DNA of 50,411 nucleotides. It comes from a virus. A program made the position numbers and the translations under genes. The stretch covers positions 1 through 50,411 of the IMG/VR virus record IMGVR_UViG_3300009059_000018; one strand, 5' to 3'. Positions 18,444 to 29,000 of this stretch are shown piece by piece (position 1 is the first letter of the stretch; every line of letters begins with the position of its first letter). Below the pieces are notes generated by a model. The model was not told where the DNA came from and did not search any database. It saw only the letters and a list, made by a program, of their open reading frames with translations.

Positions 18444-18884
18444 TTAGTTCGGAATACCTATAGCAATGACATTTACGGATACAGATACTTCACCAGAAGT
18501 TCCAAACCTTACTAAGCCTTCAACTCTAGACGTAGTGATTGATGTCAGGATAACTGAGACGTCCTTACCAGCTGGAGTGCCACCCACGTTAACCAGAGTA
18601 GCTGTGGCTACTGGCGAATACTTAAAGTCTGCGGGGAAATCATAGAAAAAAGACTTTTCATTTCCAGCAGTAATAATACTGTTATTCGCAACTGGAATGA
18701 TTCCACCTAGAACCTTGGCATCTGACGTACGAATACTTTGCTTTCCAGTAGGAGTGTCTAGTGTTGTATACTTCGCTGAAGAAGGAATAACGCTTGCTGA
18801 TAAATCATTAATAGCATTAGCTAACTGGTAGACATATGCAAGATCTAGAGGTTGTCCTCGTTCTGGTAGTGGAATAATAGCCAT
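18444..18884 (-). CDS. Small tail/structural protein, predicted leaderless
   Basis: The 146-residue protein has an N-terminal stretch typical of phage tail accessory proteins (LDLAYVYQLANAINDLSASV) and a beta-rich C-terminal domain (SFFYDFPADFKYSPVATATL, then alternating strands) like the small jelly-roll or H-type-lectin-like folds on phage tails. The ATG is exactly six bases after a TGGTATAAT element. It is the last gene of the tail block. A carbohydrate-binding or fibre role is possible but not shown. Confidence 0.72.
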   Translation of the reverse strand: MAIIPLPERGQPLDLAYVYQLANAINDLSASVIPSSAKYTTLDTPTGKQSIRTSDAKVLGGIIPVANNSIITAGNEKSFFYDFPADFKYSPVATATLVNVGGTPAGKDVSVILTSITTSRVEGLVRFGTSGEVSVSVNVIAIGIPN

Positions 18885-18890
18885 AGATTA

Positions 18891-18899
18891 ATTATACCA
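18891..18899 (-). promoter_or_regulatory. Extended -10 promoter, leaderless spacing, last tail gene
   Basis: The minus strand reads TGGTATAAT, six bases (TAATCT), then ATG at 18884. The TAA within TATAAT is the stop codon of the upstream Fn3-like gene (…GTA TAA). No Shine-Dalgarno fits in the six-base gap. Confidence 0.6.
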
Positions 18900-19356
18900 C
18901 ATTCAGGTCTTCTATACCAGTCTGAGCAATTACTAGGGATGGCAAAACTGATGTTCTAGGTACTGACAGATTTTGAATAAATACCTGAGCAGATACTTTC
19001 CCAGAAGGAATTGGTAGTGTAATGTAGTTACCAGAAACTGTAGCTTTGTATTCTGGAATACCAGTACTACCAGGATTAGAACCCCAAGCAACCCAAACAT
19101 CGTAAGACTGTGTTGATCCTGGCTCTGTATCCCAAGAAACATTAATCATGCCATTTCCACTGGCAAGAGATATTCCGCTATTATCTACTAGCTCGAGAGC
19201 CTTAGGCCCCAGAAGGTATTGTGGTGACCAGTGAGAGGTTCTGTTCTTATCTTCAGAGACTATCCTAAATCTAAGAACATACTTACCCTCATCATAATTT
19301 ATTGGTGGCAAATCTGATTGCTTGATGACAATCTTTTTAATTCCCGAATCTGCCAT
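18892..19356 (-). CDS. Minor tail protein with Fn3-like domain
   Basis: The 154-residue protein has KYVLRFRIVSEDKNRTSHWS, a typical first strand set of phage tail Fn3-like modules, then NGMINVSWDTEPGSTQSYDV and ITLPIPSGKVSAQVFIQNLS, the core strands of a fibronectin type III-like fold. Such modules decorate tails and may bind cell-surface sugars. It sits between a 405-residue tail protein and a small structural protein, sharing one base with the former. Confidence 0.75.
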   Translation of the reverse strand: MADSGIKKIVIKQSDLPPINYDEGKYVLRFRIVSEDKNRTSHWSPQYLLGPKALELVDNSGISLASGNGMINVSWDTEPGSTQSYDVWVAWGSNPGSTGIPEYKATVSGNYITLPIPSGKVSAQVFIQNLSVPRTSVLPSLVIAQTGIEDLNVV

Positions 19357-20573
19357 TACTGAACATCCATCGAAAATCTAAACTCTACCAAGTTTGCAGT
19401 ATTTGGAGACTTTGTAATTGGAAGTCCATTATCAGTTTTAGTAACTGTGTATCCAGTTAGTCCATAGACTGGACTTATTGAATTGAGATTTTCGATTCTC
19501 ATTGCATCTAAAACAACATAGTAGTCAGAAGATGGTGACCCGCCATCTATAGCAGAGGCATAGACCTTTACTACACTGGCTCCTTGCCAAGAAAACTCAG
19601 CACTCTTGTCTAGCTCTTCAAGCTTTTTGCTCACAACAAAGTACCTATTATTGGTAAAGTCATTATCTACTGCTGTCAGGTGTGTCTTAAATCTTGCATA
19701 CTGCTGAGAGGCTCCACCCTCTGGAGTTGAAAATTCCACAATTATTTTTACATCTGTTGGTGCTGAGCTATCGGCATCCTTGTTTACTACAGAAAATGCT
19801 AACCTTAGCTCATCTTTGGCAGAGTACTTATCTAGATTAACAATGGTGCCATTGAGGTGAATGTGATTTGGATTATAGTCTACGCTAAGTGGATCATTAT
19901 CTATGTAGATATTATCTCCAGAACCATAAACAGAACTAGAGTCTCCCCTCATGAAGATTGAGCTATTTAAGAATCTAGGCCTTTCGTTTCTTCCAGTTCT
20001 TGTTCCGTTATCTAAAACAACATCGTCGGCATTTGCCTGGAAAACTTTTTCGACAACATTAATGCTTGTCTCAAGAGCGCCCACTGGTGTTGTTCCATCT
20101 GCTAGCTTATATAGGTCTTGTGGGTGTACTGGAATATCTGTAGCAGATGTCTCCGTATGATACTCCCAGTTTTCAGAGTTAGTAAATGTGTAGATGTTGC
20201 TGCTTTGGTTTAGACTGGTTACAGGATTTGTTCCAGCAGAGTATACGCCGATCTCTGTAATCTCATATCTTTCTGCGGTTGGCAGCTCAGAGGTAAAGAC
20301 TACCTCTGTATACTGTATAGGATTTCCGTTCACGTCTAAAGTGACATCTCCATTAACATCTAATACATTTTGAGTAACATAGCCTTTTGATATAATCGGT
20401 GAACGAAACATTTCAAAGTCTAAAGATTGCTTAGTCTCGTACTCTGCAGTATTAAAGCTATCCGATGCCCCTAGAGGAGCCTTTCCGCAGCCAAATGCCA
20501 AGTAAGAAGCGTACGACGGTACATTGCCTATTAGGTATTTGGCAAGAATGTCTTTTCCAGTATTAGTTATCAT
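19356..20573 (-). CDS. Minor tail / tail-tip protein
   Basis: The 405-residue protein begins MITNTGKDILAKYLIGNVPS, then YLAFGCG, a start found in proteins at the tail tip or base of fibres in phages of Gram-positive hosts. The middle has RYEITEIGVYSAG, reminiscent of baseplate/fibre-attachment proteins, and the C-terminal half is beta-rich and could form a carbohydrate-binding jelly roll (FSTPEGGASQQYARFKTHLT; VLDAMRIENLN). It lies downstream of the large hub protein. The exact role is unknown. Confidence 0.75.
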   Translation of the reverse strand: MITNTGKDILAKYLIGNVPSYASYLAFGCGKAPLGASDSFNTAEYETKQSLDFEMFRSPIISKGYVTQNVLDVNGDVTLDVNGNPIQYTEVVFTSELPTAERYEITEIGVYSAGTNPVTSLNQSSNIYTFTNSENWEYHTETSATDIPVHPQDLYKLADGTTPVGALETSINVVEKVFQANADDVVLDNGTRTGRNERPRFLNSSIFMRGDSSSVYGSGDNIYIDNDPLSVDYNPNHIHLNGTIVNLDKYSAKDELRLAFSVVNKDADSSAPTDVKIIVEFSTPEGGASQQYARFKTHLTAVDNDFTNNRYFVVSKKLEELDKSAEFSWQGASVVKVYASAIDGGSPSSDYYVVLDAMRIENLNSISPVYGLTGYTVTKTDNGLPITKSPNTANLVEFRFSMDVQ

Positions 20574-20581
20574 AAGAACCT

Positions 20582-21073
20582 CTAGTATATTGTATCATTA
20601 ATAATGTCTCCTGCACTTAATATTTGTAATTCTACCTGCTCATCTTCTGCTAGTCCAACTAGCTCTATAACGATAGAGTTGTTTTGGTCTACATAAATGT
20701 ATAGTCCTCCAAGCCCATTACCCTCATTTGGTAGGTAGTCCTCTAGCTTAATTGCAAAGTTATTGAAGTACGCTTTAGATGAATTTTGTACTGGAATGAT
20801 AGACTGTGGTCCATACTGAATTGCTAGCTGAGAAAGATTTTTGATTGGTTGATAAGATGCTGTCTGCCCATTTACAGTATCGTGTCTAGATATGTTAATA
20901 ATTTCTTGGGCAGCTATCTGTTCAAAGTATAGGTTTGTAAGTGTCTCATTAACCTCTAAAGCAGAATTTCTGCGAATATAGTCAGCATCTACAACGATAT
21001 CTGGCGTTGCTTCTTTTACAGCTGCAGAGGTTGCAGCTGATGGCGTTGGTAAATCTGGAACTGCGGATACCAT
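20582..21073 (-). CDS. Tail-associated protein of unknown function
   Basis: The 163-residue protein has an N-terminal Pro/Ala-rich linker, a helix (LEVNETLTNLYFEQIAAQEI), and a C-terminal beta domain with YIYVDQNNSIVIELVGLAED and a following EQVELQIL strand. The context, between the 1442-residue hub protein and a minor tail protein, makes a structural role likely. I see no enzymatic motif. Confidence 0.72.
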   Translation of the reverse strand: MVSAVPDLPTPSAATSAAVKEATPDIVVDADYIRRNSALEVNETLTNLYFEQIAAQEIINISRHDTVNGQTASYQPIKNLSQLAIQYGPQSIIPVQNSSKAYFNNFAIKLEDYLPNEGNGLGGLYIYVDQNNSIVIELVGLAEDEQVELQILSAGDIINDTIY

Positions 21074-21075
21074 AA

Positions 21076-24000
21076 CTAAACCACCTCACTTAAGTATACT
21101 GTCATATCTGGTCCTGCTGGTGTTCGTGTGTACTCAATATTGTAAACTACAAACCTTTTGTCAGAGCTTACAATCAAATCATTTCCGTCTATGTCTTGAT
21201 AATCTACTTGTACCAGATCTCCTAACTGAATCATTGAGTTTGGAAACACCTTTATTCCGAGAGATACCCTTGGTTTCATGACTTTTGATACAATCCATTC
21301 CATCATGTCAGACGCTGCGTCTTGGCTTTGGATATATGGTGCATCTAGAATAAACTCACTCTTTCCATACCTAGTTCTACTACTCTTAATTTTATTGTAC
21401 TGCTCTTGAATAACTAGTGGAGAAATAATTGAATTATCCTTATTGATTATTGGATCTGAGAATTGACCTCTATTGCTAAAGTGATCATCAACTGTCAGCT
21501 CTGTTGCTGAATTTTGAGTAAATGTTGCACCCTGAATAAGAAGCACATTTGCACTGCCCTTTTCAATAATTATATTTGTGTCTGTTGTATTGAACACCAA
21601 GAATTCTGCCCCATAGGCTCCTGCCATAAACCCAGATATGGCATAATTTTTAATTGTAGAAAAGTTTGGGGCAAGTCTAGCATATAGTGCTGGGTATGCC
21701 TTATCATATTTTATATTAAAATAAGCTGCTTCTCTCATGATTGTTCCAAACTCGTCAAAGTATACGTTGTACTTTGGCTCTTCTGCGGGGCTTATGCCAG
21801 AAAGCATTGTAGACTGAATAATTCCGCTTAGGGAGTACTTACTAAAAGCATCACTAATGCTTATCTCTCTTGACCCAAAGATACTACTCGATGGCAGGTC
21901 AACAGCTAGTGCAGAGTTTAATGCGTAGTTTGATCCAATTGCATAGATGTTTTCGAACATTGCCTTTGACGATCCTCTCACAAACAATGCCATATTGTTG
22001 TATACTGGCAATGGTGAGGAATCCTCTACAACCTTAACTAGAGTTCCGTTTAGATATAGGTAGAACTTTCTGACTGACCCAACCTCTTCATATTCCACAG
22101 CAAGTTCATATACAGTTGGATTTTCTTCTGTAACTGCACGGTATTGTCCAGCAAAGTCTCCGCCGTCAACTAGAACATTCGCTATTCCTCCATAAAGAAC
22201 TACAGGAATAGCCTCTCCAGTACTAGAATCTTTCATTACTTTATAGAAAACAAGATTAAACATTGAGTCACTATTTGATAGATTTTTGGTATCTAGTGTG
22301 TCTAGGGCTATTAGCTCAAAGTAGTATCCGTTATTAGTTTCTGGATTTATCAGACATGCTAAGCCAGCGCTTCCACCACTAATATTGTTATAGTATGAGG
22401 CACTTCCAAATGGTGTCTGAAATTTTTCTTCGTTATTCTCGCTTTTGCCAACAATCCTAACTCTAGTTCCAAAGTGCTTAAAGCTATCATTTAATGGCTT
22501 GTGGACATATGATACATAGTTAAGTGGATCCTGCGTGCTAGCAAAGTTTCCACCAGACATAACTAACGCAGATGCCTGTACAGTGCTAGTATCCGTAGAT
22601 AGCAGTCTATTAACTTCAACATCTTTGGGGAAATTTGTTCCTAGGTAGTTCTTAATGATTCCATTACGAGATGTTGAAACAGCTACCGCATTATTTACTC
22701 CTGCAGCCCCCTCTTCAAGAGTTATACCTTCTAGGCCAGCTGTTAGGTTTCCAGGGTCATCAATTCCAAATATCAGGCTAGACTTCATCTCGCATGATTT
22801 TACGTTTGAGTTATCATACCAATAGCTATCCAGCCCTGCAGTATGTTTTGCAATGGTTGTTCCAAATTGAGCTCTACCGTTATTATAAATTTTCCCTGGC
22901 TTCATACGTACGTTGCCATCTATAGTCTCGTACTCAGGCTTAGTAAAGATTCTAACTAGTCCAGTTGCATACATCTTTCCGTTAAATGGAATCTTTGAGA
23001 AATAGCTTTGATATTCCTTAACATTAGTAATCCATACGTTACCATCTACAGACTCTGATTCTGGTAATCCTGGAATGCTATATTGAATAGCGTCGTATCT
23101 TATTATTTCTCCGTTTGCGTAAAGGTACCCATTATATCTGGCCAGAGGGGTGATAGCTTCTCCCATATCTATGGTATTATTTATAATTGTATTATTTACC
23201 ACAGATGGCTCTTCCGCAGGAATATCTGAGTTAATTGGGAATGCACCTAAGCTATAGGCCTCCTGGGTATCCCTAACCTCATTCAGTGACTTTATGTTGT
23301 TTTCTGGAGAAACTTCCCATAGCTCAGATATCTGGTATCCTAGCGGTCGGTCTCTGTCTTGCTTAATTGCTTCAGAGGTATTAGAGATGCCTCTTTGAAT
23401 GTATCGAGGACTATACTGAATTGATCCATCGTTATATACCCTGTTTTCTTGAAGCGCAAAATCTATAATGTTAGCTCTAGATGAAGATATTGGCAAGTTC
23501 TTATATGCGCCTTGTCTTTCTGAATCTGAACTACCTGATAGGAAAATATCTGTCTCTCTTTGTTCTACAGTTGCCATGAGATATTCTTTTGTCATAACAA
23601 TAAAGTTGTTATACTCATCAAAGAACATGGCGCTCTGAGTGGAGACGGCGATGCCCTCCAATACCTGAGCAAGACTCTGGTTTGAATCTACAAAAAAGAA
23701 TGGGATTATTGGATCTGCTTGCCCCTCAATCCTCTTAATAGTATAGTTTGATATACCAACATAGTCCATGATTGTAGATATTGCATAGCTAAGAGATGTG
23801 TCTGGAATCATCAATTCGGGAGCTGTTGTTGACTCTAAGTAAAAGTATAGATCTCTTAGTGATAGGCTAATAGACCTATTGGTGATCTGTGTTTCTGGCA
23901 TACCATCTACATAAAGAGTTTTTAGCGGGATGTAGTACTCAAATGAGCTATCCGTTTTTACAATATCATAGAACTTTAGCTGCAAGTTTTGAGTTAAAAA

Positions 24001-25404
24001 GTCTTTTACGATGCTACTAGAATTAATTGAGCTAAATGCAAGCTCTGAGTCAAACAAGTCTAGTGTTCCTAGGGAAGCTAGTAGTTGTCCAACTGGGAGC
24101 CCCGTTAGACCTATATCAGAAGCTGTCTTATTAATGCTAAAGGACTTAGTCATATCTGTAAGGTCTGCTGTAAGCCTTGGAGACATCTCTATAAGGTCAA
24201 AGGTAGCGTCTGACTTATTCATTGTGTCTACTAAAATCCTAATACCAGAAATATTCTGAAACTCCACATACTCTGATGTTCCATTTATGGGGCTTGTGTA
24301 AGTTATCGGATCTACTAGCTTAGTGACTAAATTAGTTAATCCACTAAGGCTTTCATCTTCTACTAGCTGCCAACCAAATGTTGGGCTGAACATTTCAAAA
24401 GTTCCAGATGCATCCATCCAGATATAGTATATTCCAGTTGACTCTTTATAGTTCTTTACCAAGTATGTTTCGCCAGAAGTTCCAGACTCTGGAAGTAAGC
24501 TAGATGAAGAAATCTCTCCTACAAGAAAAAAGTCTTCACGGTACTGCTCTGGTACTATCAAGCCATACTGAAGCTCTACATAACCGTCCGACTTAATAAT
24601 GGCAGATCCGTCTGACCTTGTAGAGTTAGCATCGAAGGTAACTGCGTCAATCCAAATATCATCTTTTAGGTACTGGACTGACCACTTTTGAGGAACTGTC
24701 TTGTTTGCATCACCAAAGAATGGGTCCTCGTAACTTCCTGCGCTGCTGCTAAATGGACCCAGGTTAGTTGTGCCCACATTGGTTTGCATTTTTAGCACAA
24801 TCCTATTTGACGGAACGGGGCTATCGTAGACAACAAATGGGGCTGCATCATCTATATAGTACAGACCATTGGTTAGCTGGTTACCTATACCACGCTCAGT
24901 GCCCTCATCTAGCCTATAGGATGTCCAGTATTTAAACTTATCATCTCTGTGACCCATGTAGTACCTTGGCCTTGTGGCCATGCTACTATTGCTAAAGTGC
25001 AAGTAGTGCTGGTTAAAATATCTAACCTTATTAATACCAGATCTAGGTCTGAACCTTCCTAAGCAATCTTCTAGAGAATAGAGCATTTGCTCTTTCTGCT
25101 TTTTAGACTTAAACGTAGTCGGAGTGCCGTCGTCCTCAAATCCTCCGTCAATTACCACATCAGAGTCTGTTGCACCTGTGTAATAATTTCCAGTATCACT
25201 GGGGTCAAAGGTGTTGTTCGCTACCGAGTATATAGATCTGCTTGCAACTGGCAGACTTGCAGTCTCTGATGGACGATACCTGTAGTTTCCAATGTGCTTT
25301 ATATTACCTGGAAGATTAAGGTTCCACTCAGCTACGACCTTGCTGCCACTGTTTACTGTTGAAGCAGAATTTAGGTAAGACTCTAATTCGGTGTTTTGAA
25401 ACAT
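21076..25404 (-). CDS. Large tail hub / minor tail protein with LamG-like insert
   Basis: This 1442-residue protein follows the distal-tail gene, the place of the tail-associated hub. The C-terminal part (DAASDMMEWIVSKVMKPRVS, then LGDLVQVDYQDIDGN and an end in TVYLSEVV) resembles the barrel domains of tail hub proteins. A central region (DYVGISNYTIKRIEGQADPI, then LAQVLEGIAVSTQSAMFFDE) is typical of phage hub proteins that assemble as a trimer. Between roughly residues 990 and 1150 lies a concanavalin/LamG-like insert (GYYFELIALD … KFYLYLNGTLVKVV), suggesting glycan binding. It probably initiates host contact and closes the tail tube tip. Confidence 0.8.
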   Translation of the reverse strand: MFQNTELESYLNSASTVNSGSKVVAEWNLNLPGNIKHIGNYRYRPSETASLPVASRSIYSVANNTFDPSDTGNYYTGATDSDVVIDGGFEDDGTPTTFKSKKQKEQMLYSLEDCLGRFRPRSGINKVRYFNQHYLHFSNSSMATRPRYYMGHRDDKFKYWTSYRLDEGTERGIGNQLTNGLYYIDDAAPFVVYDSPVPSNRIVLKMQTNVGTTNLGPFSSSAGSYEDPFFGDANKTVPQKWSVQYLKDDIWIDAVTFDANSTRSDGSAIIKSDGYVELQYGLIVPEQYREDFFLVGEISSSSLLPESGTSGETYLVKNYKESTGIYYIWMDASGTFEMFSPTFGWQLVEDESLSGLTNLVTKLVDPITYTSPINGTSEYVEFQNISGIRILVDTMNKSDATFDLIEMSPRLTADLTDMTKSFSINKTASDIGLTGLPVGQLLASLGTLDLFDSELAFSSINSSSIVKDFLTQNLQLKFYDIVKTDSSFEYYIPLKTLYVDGMPETQITNRSISLSLRDLYFYLESTTAPELMIPDTSLSYAISTIMDYVGISNYTIKRIEGQADPIIPFFFVDSNQSLAQVLEGIAVSTQSAMFFDEYNNFIVMTKEYLMATVEQRETDIFLSGSSDSERQGAYKNLPISSSRANIIDFALQENRVYNDGSIQYSPRYIQRGISNTSEAIKQDRDRPLGYQISELWEVSPENNIKSLNEVRDTQEAYSLGAFPINSDIPAEEPSVVNNTIINNTIDMGEAITPLARYNGYLYANGEIIRYDAIQYSIPGLPESESVDGNVWITNVKEYQSYFSKIPFNGKMYATGLVRIFTKPEYETIDGNVRMKPGKIYNNGRAQFGTTIAKHTAGLDSYWYDNSNVKSCEMKSSLIFGIDDPGNLTAGLEGITLEEGAAGVNNAVAVSTSRNGIIKNYLGTNFPKDVEVNRLLSTDTSTVQASALVMSGGNFASTQDPLNYVSYVHKPLNDSFKHFGTRVRIVGKSENNEEKFQTPFGSASYYNNISGGSAGLACLINPETNNGYYFELIALDTLDTKNLSNSDSMFNLVFYKVMKDSSTGEAIPVVLYGGIANVLVDGGDFAGQYRAVTEENPTVYELAVEYEEVGSVRKFYLYLNGTLVKVVEDSSPLPVYNNMALFVRGSSKAMFENIYAIGSNYALNSALAVDLPSSSIFGSREISISDAFSKYSLSGIIQSTMLSGISPAEEPKYNVYFDEFGTIMREAAYFNIKYDKAYPALYARLAPNFSTIKNYAISGFMAGAYGAEFLVFNTTDTNIIIEKGSANVLLIQGATFTQNSATELTVDDHFSNRGQFSDPIINKDNSIISPLVIQEQYNKIKSSRTRYGKSEFILDAPYIQSQDAASDMMEWIVSKVMKPRVSLGIKVFPNSMIQLGDLVQVDYQDIDGNDLIVSSDKRFVVYNIEYTRTPAGPDMTVYLSEVV

Positions 25405-26064
25405 TTACACCTCTTCAAGTCTTATGTTTATGTTCCAGAAGTCATAGGTTCCATTACCACGCTTCTCTACTGAGTAGTCAAAGCTGGAGATAAACATCTC
25501 GACTACCTGGCTGTACTGATCTAGCTGACTATATGCTGCAGGAATTTCTCCGTAGCTCTTGTAGTTGTCATAGGCTAGGAATACCCAAAAAGAATCTGTA
25601 TGATTATTGTACCAGTCTAGAAGCTCTACGCCTCCAGCACCATTATCTGCAGTATACTCCTCGGTTTGAGCATAGGTAGTAGTTCCATACTGTGAAAAAT
25701 TTGGAGGTCCTACAAATGATCTAGAGGGCAACATATTCCATGAAAGCGATAAGTTTAGCTTGTCTGCTACATGATAGGACCTCATTCGTCCATTAATCAT
25801 TCTTTCACGATTCTCAATCCTATCTACAGAAAAGTCAATGGGCCCTCTATTATGATCTGATAGGATAATGAACTGGTCTGACAAAGATGCGTCACCGCCA
25901 ACTGGAAGAGTCTGGCCTACTTCGTATCCATCTGGGTAATACAAAACTTTTTCATTTTCAGTACCCTGATCGATAAGCTGAAGAGTACCAGGGTTCTCAG
26001 AGAATAATACTCCCTGTGGGCGAGAATACTTTCGCCTATTAGTCATGTAAGCCTGTGTAGCCAT
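25405..26064 (-). CDS. Distal tail (Dit-like) protein
   Basis: The 219-residue protein lies directly after the tape measure and before the hub, the conserved Dit position. Its sequence is beta-rich, with KLNLSLSWNMLPSRSF in the middle and a C-terminal TYDFWNINIRLEEV typical of Gram-positive siphovirus distal tail proteins. Dit hexamers link the tail tube to the tip complex. The start shares one base with the tape-measure stop. Confidence 0.75.
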   Translation of the reverse strand: MATQAYMTNRRKYSRPQGVLFSENPGTLQLIDQGTENEKVLYYPDGYEVGQTLPVGGDASLSDQFIILSDHNRGPIDFSVDRIENRERMINGRMRSYHVADKLNLSLSWNMLPSRSFVGPPNFSQYGTTTYAQTEEYTADNGAGGVELLDWYNNHTDSFWVFLAYDNYKSYGEIPAAYSQLDQYSQVVEMFISSFDYSVEKRGNGTYDFWNINIRLEEV

Positions 26065-29000
26065 TAGAACCTGTTGCTCCTCATTCTCTGTGCGTCAACC
26101 TGCTTTATCTGTGTCAGAACTGCCTTAGCAATTTGGTCTGCATTTGCATCTGACTTAACGTTAACGTTTACCTCATAACTATTATACATGTTACCGCCAG
26201 GGTTTGCACCACTATTGATTGCCTTTAGGTTATTTGCTCCAAATTTATCTACTGCAAACTTACGAACTACAAACTCTCCTGGGGTCAGCATTGCTGGTAT
26301 TGTGTCCGTACCTCTTGCAAACCCTCCAGCTGCGAAGTACTTAGGAACCTTTCCTCCACCTGACATGAATAGACTTCTGTCTACTCCAGCTGCATCCAGC
26401 ATCTTAATTAGTTTGATATTCTCGCTTATAAGTGCTTTATCTGCAACAGTGGTACCAGCTGAATCTCTAACAGATGTTCTATTAGACTTGATCTTAGCTA
26501 TTGCTGCATTTTGCTCGTCCGTCAAACCGTTGCCTGGGGCCTTTTCTTCTACTACAGAGTTTCCTGCATAGGCTTCTTTGAGGCCAGGGATTAGATTTAG
26601 TGCATCCTGAATTGCTTCCTTGTATCCAACTGCCTCAGTTTTAGCTAGCCTAATGCCACTTTCTACCAGAGACCATTCTGCCTTAGTCTTTCCTAGATAC
26701 CCATCGGTGCCGATAGCTTCTAGTGCTATGTCGCGCTGCCTTGTTAGGTCAGCCAACAATTCCTGATTTGGCTTTAGTCTTTTCTGCTCTACTTCTGCGA
26801 TTTGAATCTGTAGCTGCTTTAACTCTTCTTCAATCTGAAGCCTTGTCTTTCCATTTTCAGAAAGCACAGAGCCAAGCTCTTTTTGTCTTGCGGACTCGAT
26901 AACATCTTGAGATCGTTGTTTTTGCCTGTCTGCTTCCTTGCTTCTTTGCTCCTGAATAGCCTTTGCTGCTGCAGCCACGTCACCAGAAGCTAGTGCAGAT
27001 GCGATATCTAGCTTACCCTTCTCCTGCTCTGCCATGTCAGAATTAATTTCGTACATCCTATTAAGAGATTCAACTCTATCGTCGTACTTCTTGTTAATTA
27101 CCTCTTCTTGCTGAGCAATCTTATCTAGGGAGTAGTTTAGATCTCCAACAACAGACTGATAGTCCGAGATCTGCTTTTCTGCAAGAGGAATAAGACCACT
27201 AGTAGTATTTGTTAGGTAGTCACTGGTAGACTCAAATGCTAGGTTAACAGCTTCTTCCTGTGCACTAAATACCTCTTTAATATCCCCTAGTGCTTTAGAA
27301 ACTGCGGATGCCATTCCGTCTGGAGTAGACCTTGAAAAATCTTCTTGCAAGCCCTGTAGCTTTTCAAAATTCTTTATTAGCTCGTCAACTTCACCTGTTG
27401 TTGCAGCAGTAGCAATTGCATATGCAAGAGAAGCATCTTTTACGACATCAAACGCGTCAGCTGCTGACATGCCCTGAGATGTTAGCTTTGTCATGGCAGT
27501 TACCTGCTTATTGACATCTGCAATCCCCTGAGTAAGACTCATGCTGAAATCGCCTAGCTTAATCTCTGAGTATGCCTTGTTTAAAGCCTTGCCAGCTGCG
27601 GTTACCTTAAGTGCACCGTCCGAAATCTTTACAAACTTTGAACGAGTGCCCTCGTCCATTGCCATTACTGCATTTATGAAATCTGCACTATATCCTGAGA
27701 AAAGTAGTTTTTGATCTGTGCCAAGAAACTTAGTAAGACCACTCTTGATTACATCCGTAAGCTCTGCTATTCCGCCCTTAGCGTCAATAGACATGTCCCT
27801 CAGCCTTTTTAGCTTTTCTAGAATTGCGTCTAGTGGATTAGTAACAGCGGAGCCAGTTGAAGTTGGGGTAGTTGGCGTAGTCTCTTTATTTACCTCATCT
27901 ATAAAGCTACTGCCCAAACTTGGAAGATACGTCTTTGTAAACCAGTTTCTTGCAAGAACCTGAAGTACCTCTGGCCTAGAGGCAAAATCGCTAAACTTAG
28001 TTCCATTAATTTCTGGGTTTATGCTATTAGCCTTTGCAAGAGCTTGCTCATCTAGAGAACCTCCAGTTTCAAAAAGTGTTCTAAGAATTGTGGTGTATGT
28101 TACTTTGTTGTCCTTGTCTAGGCTGTCAAAATATTCTTGGTTTGCTTTAATCGCATCCAAAACTGAAGGCTGTACGGTTCCTTCTGTTACAAGCTCCTGT
28201 ATAACCTTTACCGACAAGCCATCTGTTTTTTCTCCAGCTAAAGCAATTGCGTCCAAGTCTTCAGACATGCTTAGCAACATATCGGGGTTGTCTTGGTAAA
28301 ATGCAAAAAGATTAGACAGTCCTTCTTCGCCAACAAGTTCTGAAAGCCTTGCTACTTCGGAAAAGGCGTCTAGAAGGGCAGTGGCCTCTGTAGAGTCAAG
28401 GGAGTTTATGGTATTGAGAAATTCAACATCCCTAGATGTGTTTATGCTAGAATCTGATAACAGCTGTCTTACGTTCGTAGTTTGCCTGTCACCAGTAAAG
28501 AATTCAGACAAAGCCATGGCCCGATTACTCTCTACGACCCCCATCTTAACAATCATGTCTATGACTTTTTCTGAATTTTCTCCATTTAGAATATTATTAA
28601 GCGTCATGGCTTCAATGTCACCAGAGAGTAGTGATGCGCTAATGATCACTTCCTGCTCATCTGGCAACTTAGCTACCTTATCTAAAAGTGCACCTGAAAT
28701 TTGTGAAAGAATTGGGTCGTCTTTAAATTTAGCTTCAATCTGCTTCTTAAACTGATCTAAGACTGCTCCAGAGTTTTCTAGCCCCATAACAGCAGATGAT
28801 ATTTCCTGCATGTTTCTAGAGCCTTCCTCCATCAAAGCAGCCCTGTCTACTATGTATTGTGCCTCGAGCTTGTTTGCCTCTTGCTGGTCCTTTGCTGCCT
28901 TTGCTGCCTCAATTCGCTGCTCATAAGAAAGCTGTAAAGAATCTTCTTGAAGTTTTTGGTTATTAATTAGAGATGTTGATACCGCAAGAATTTCGCCAAT

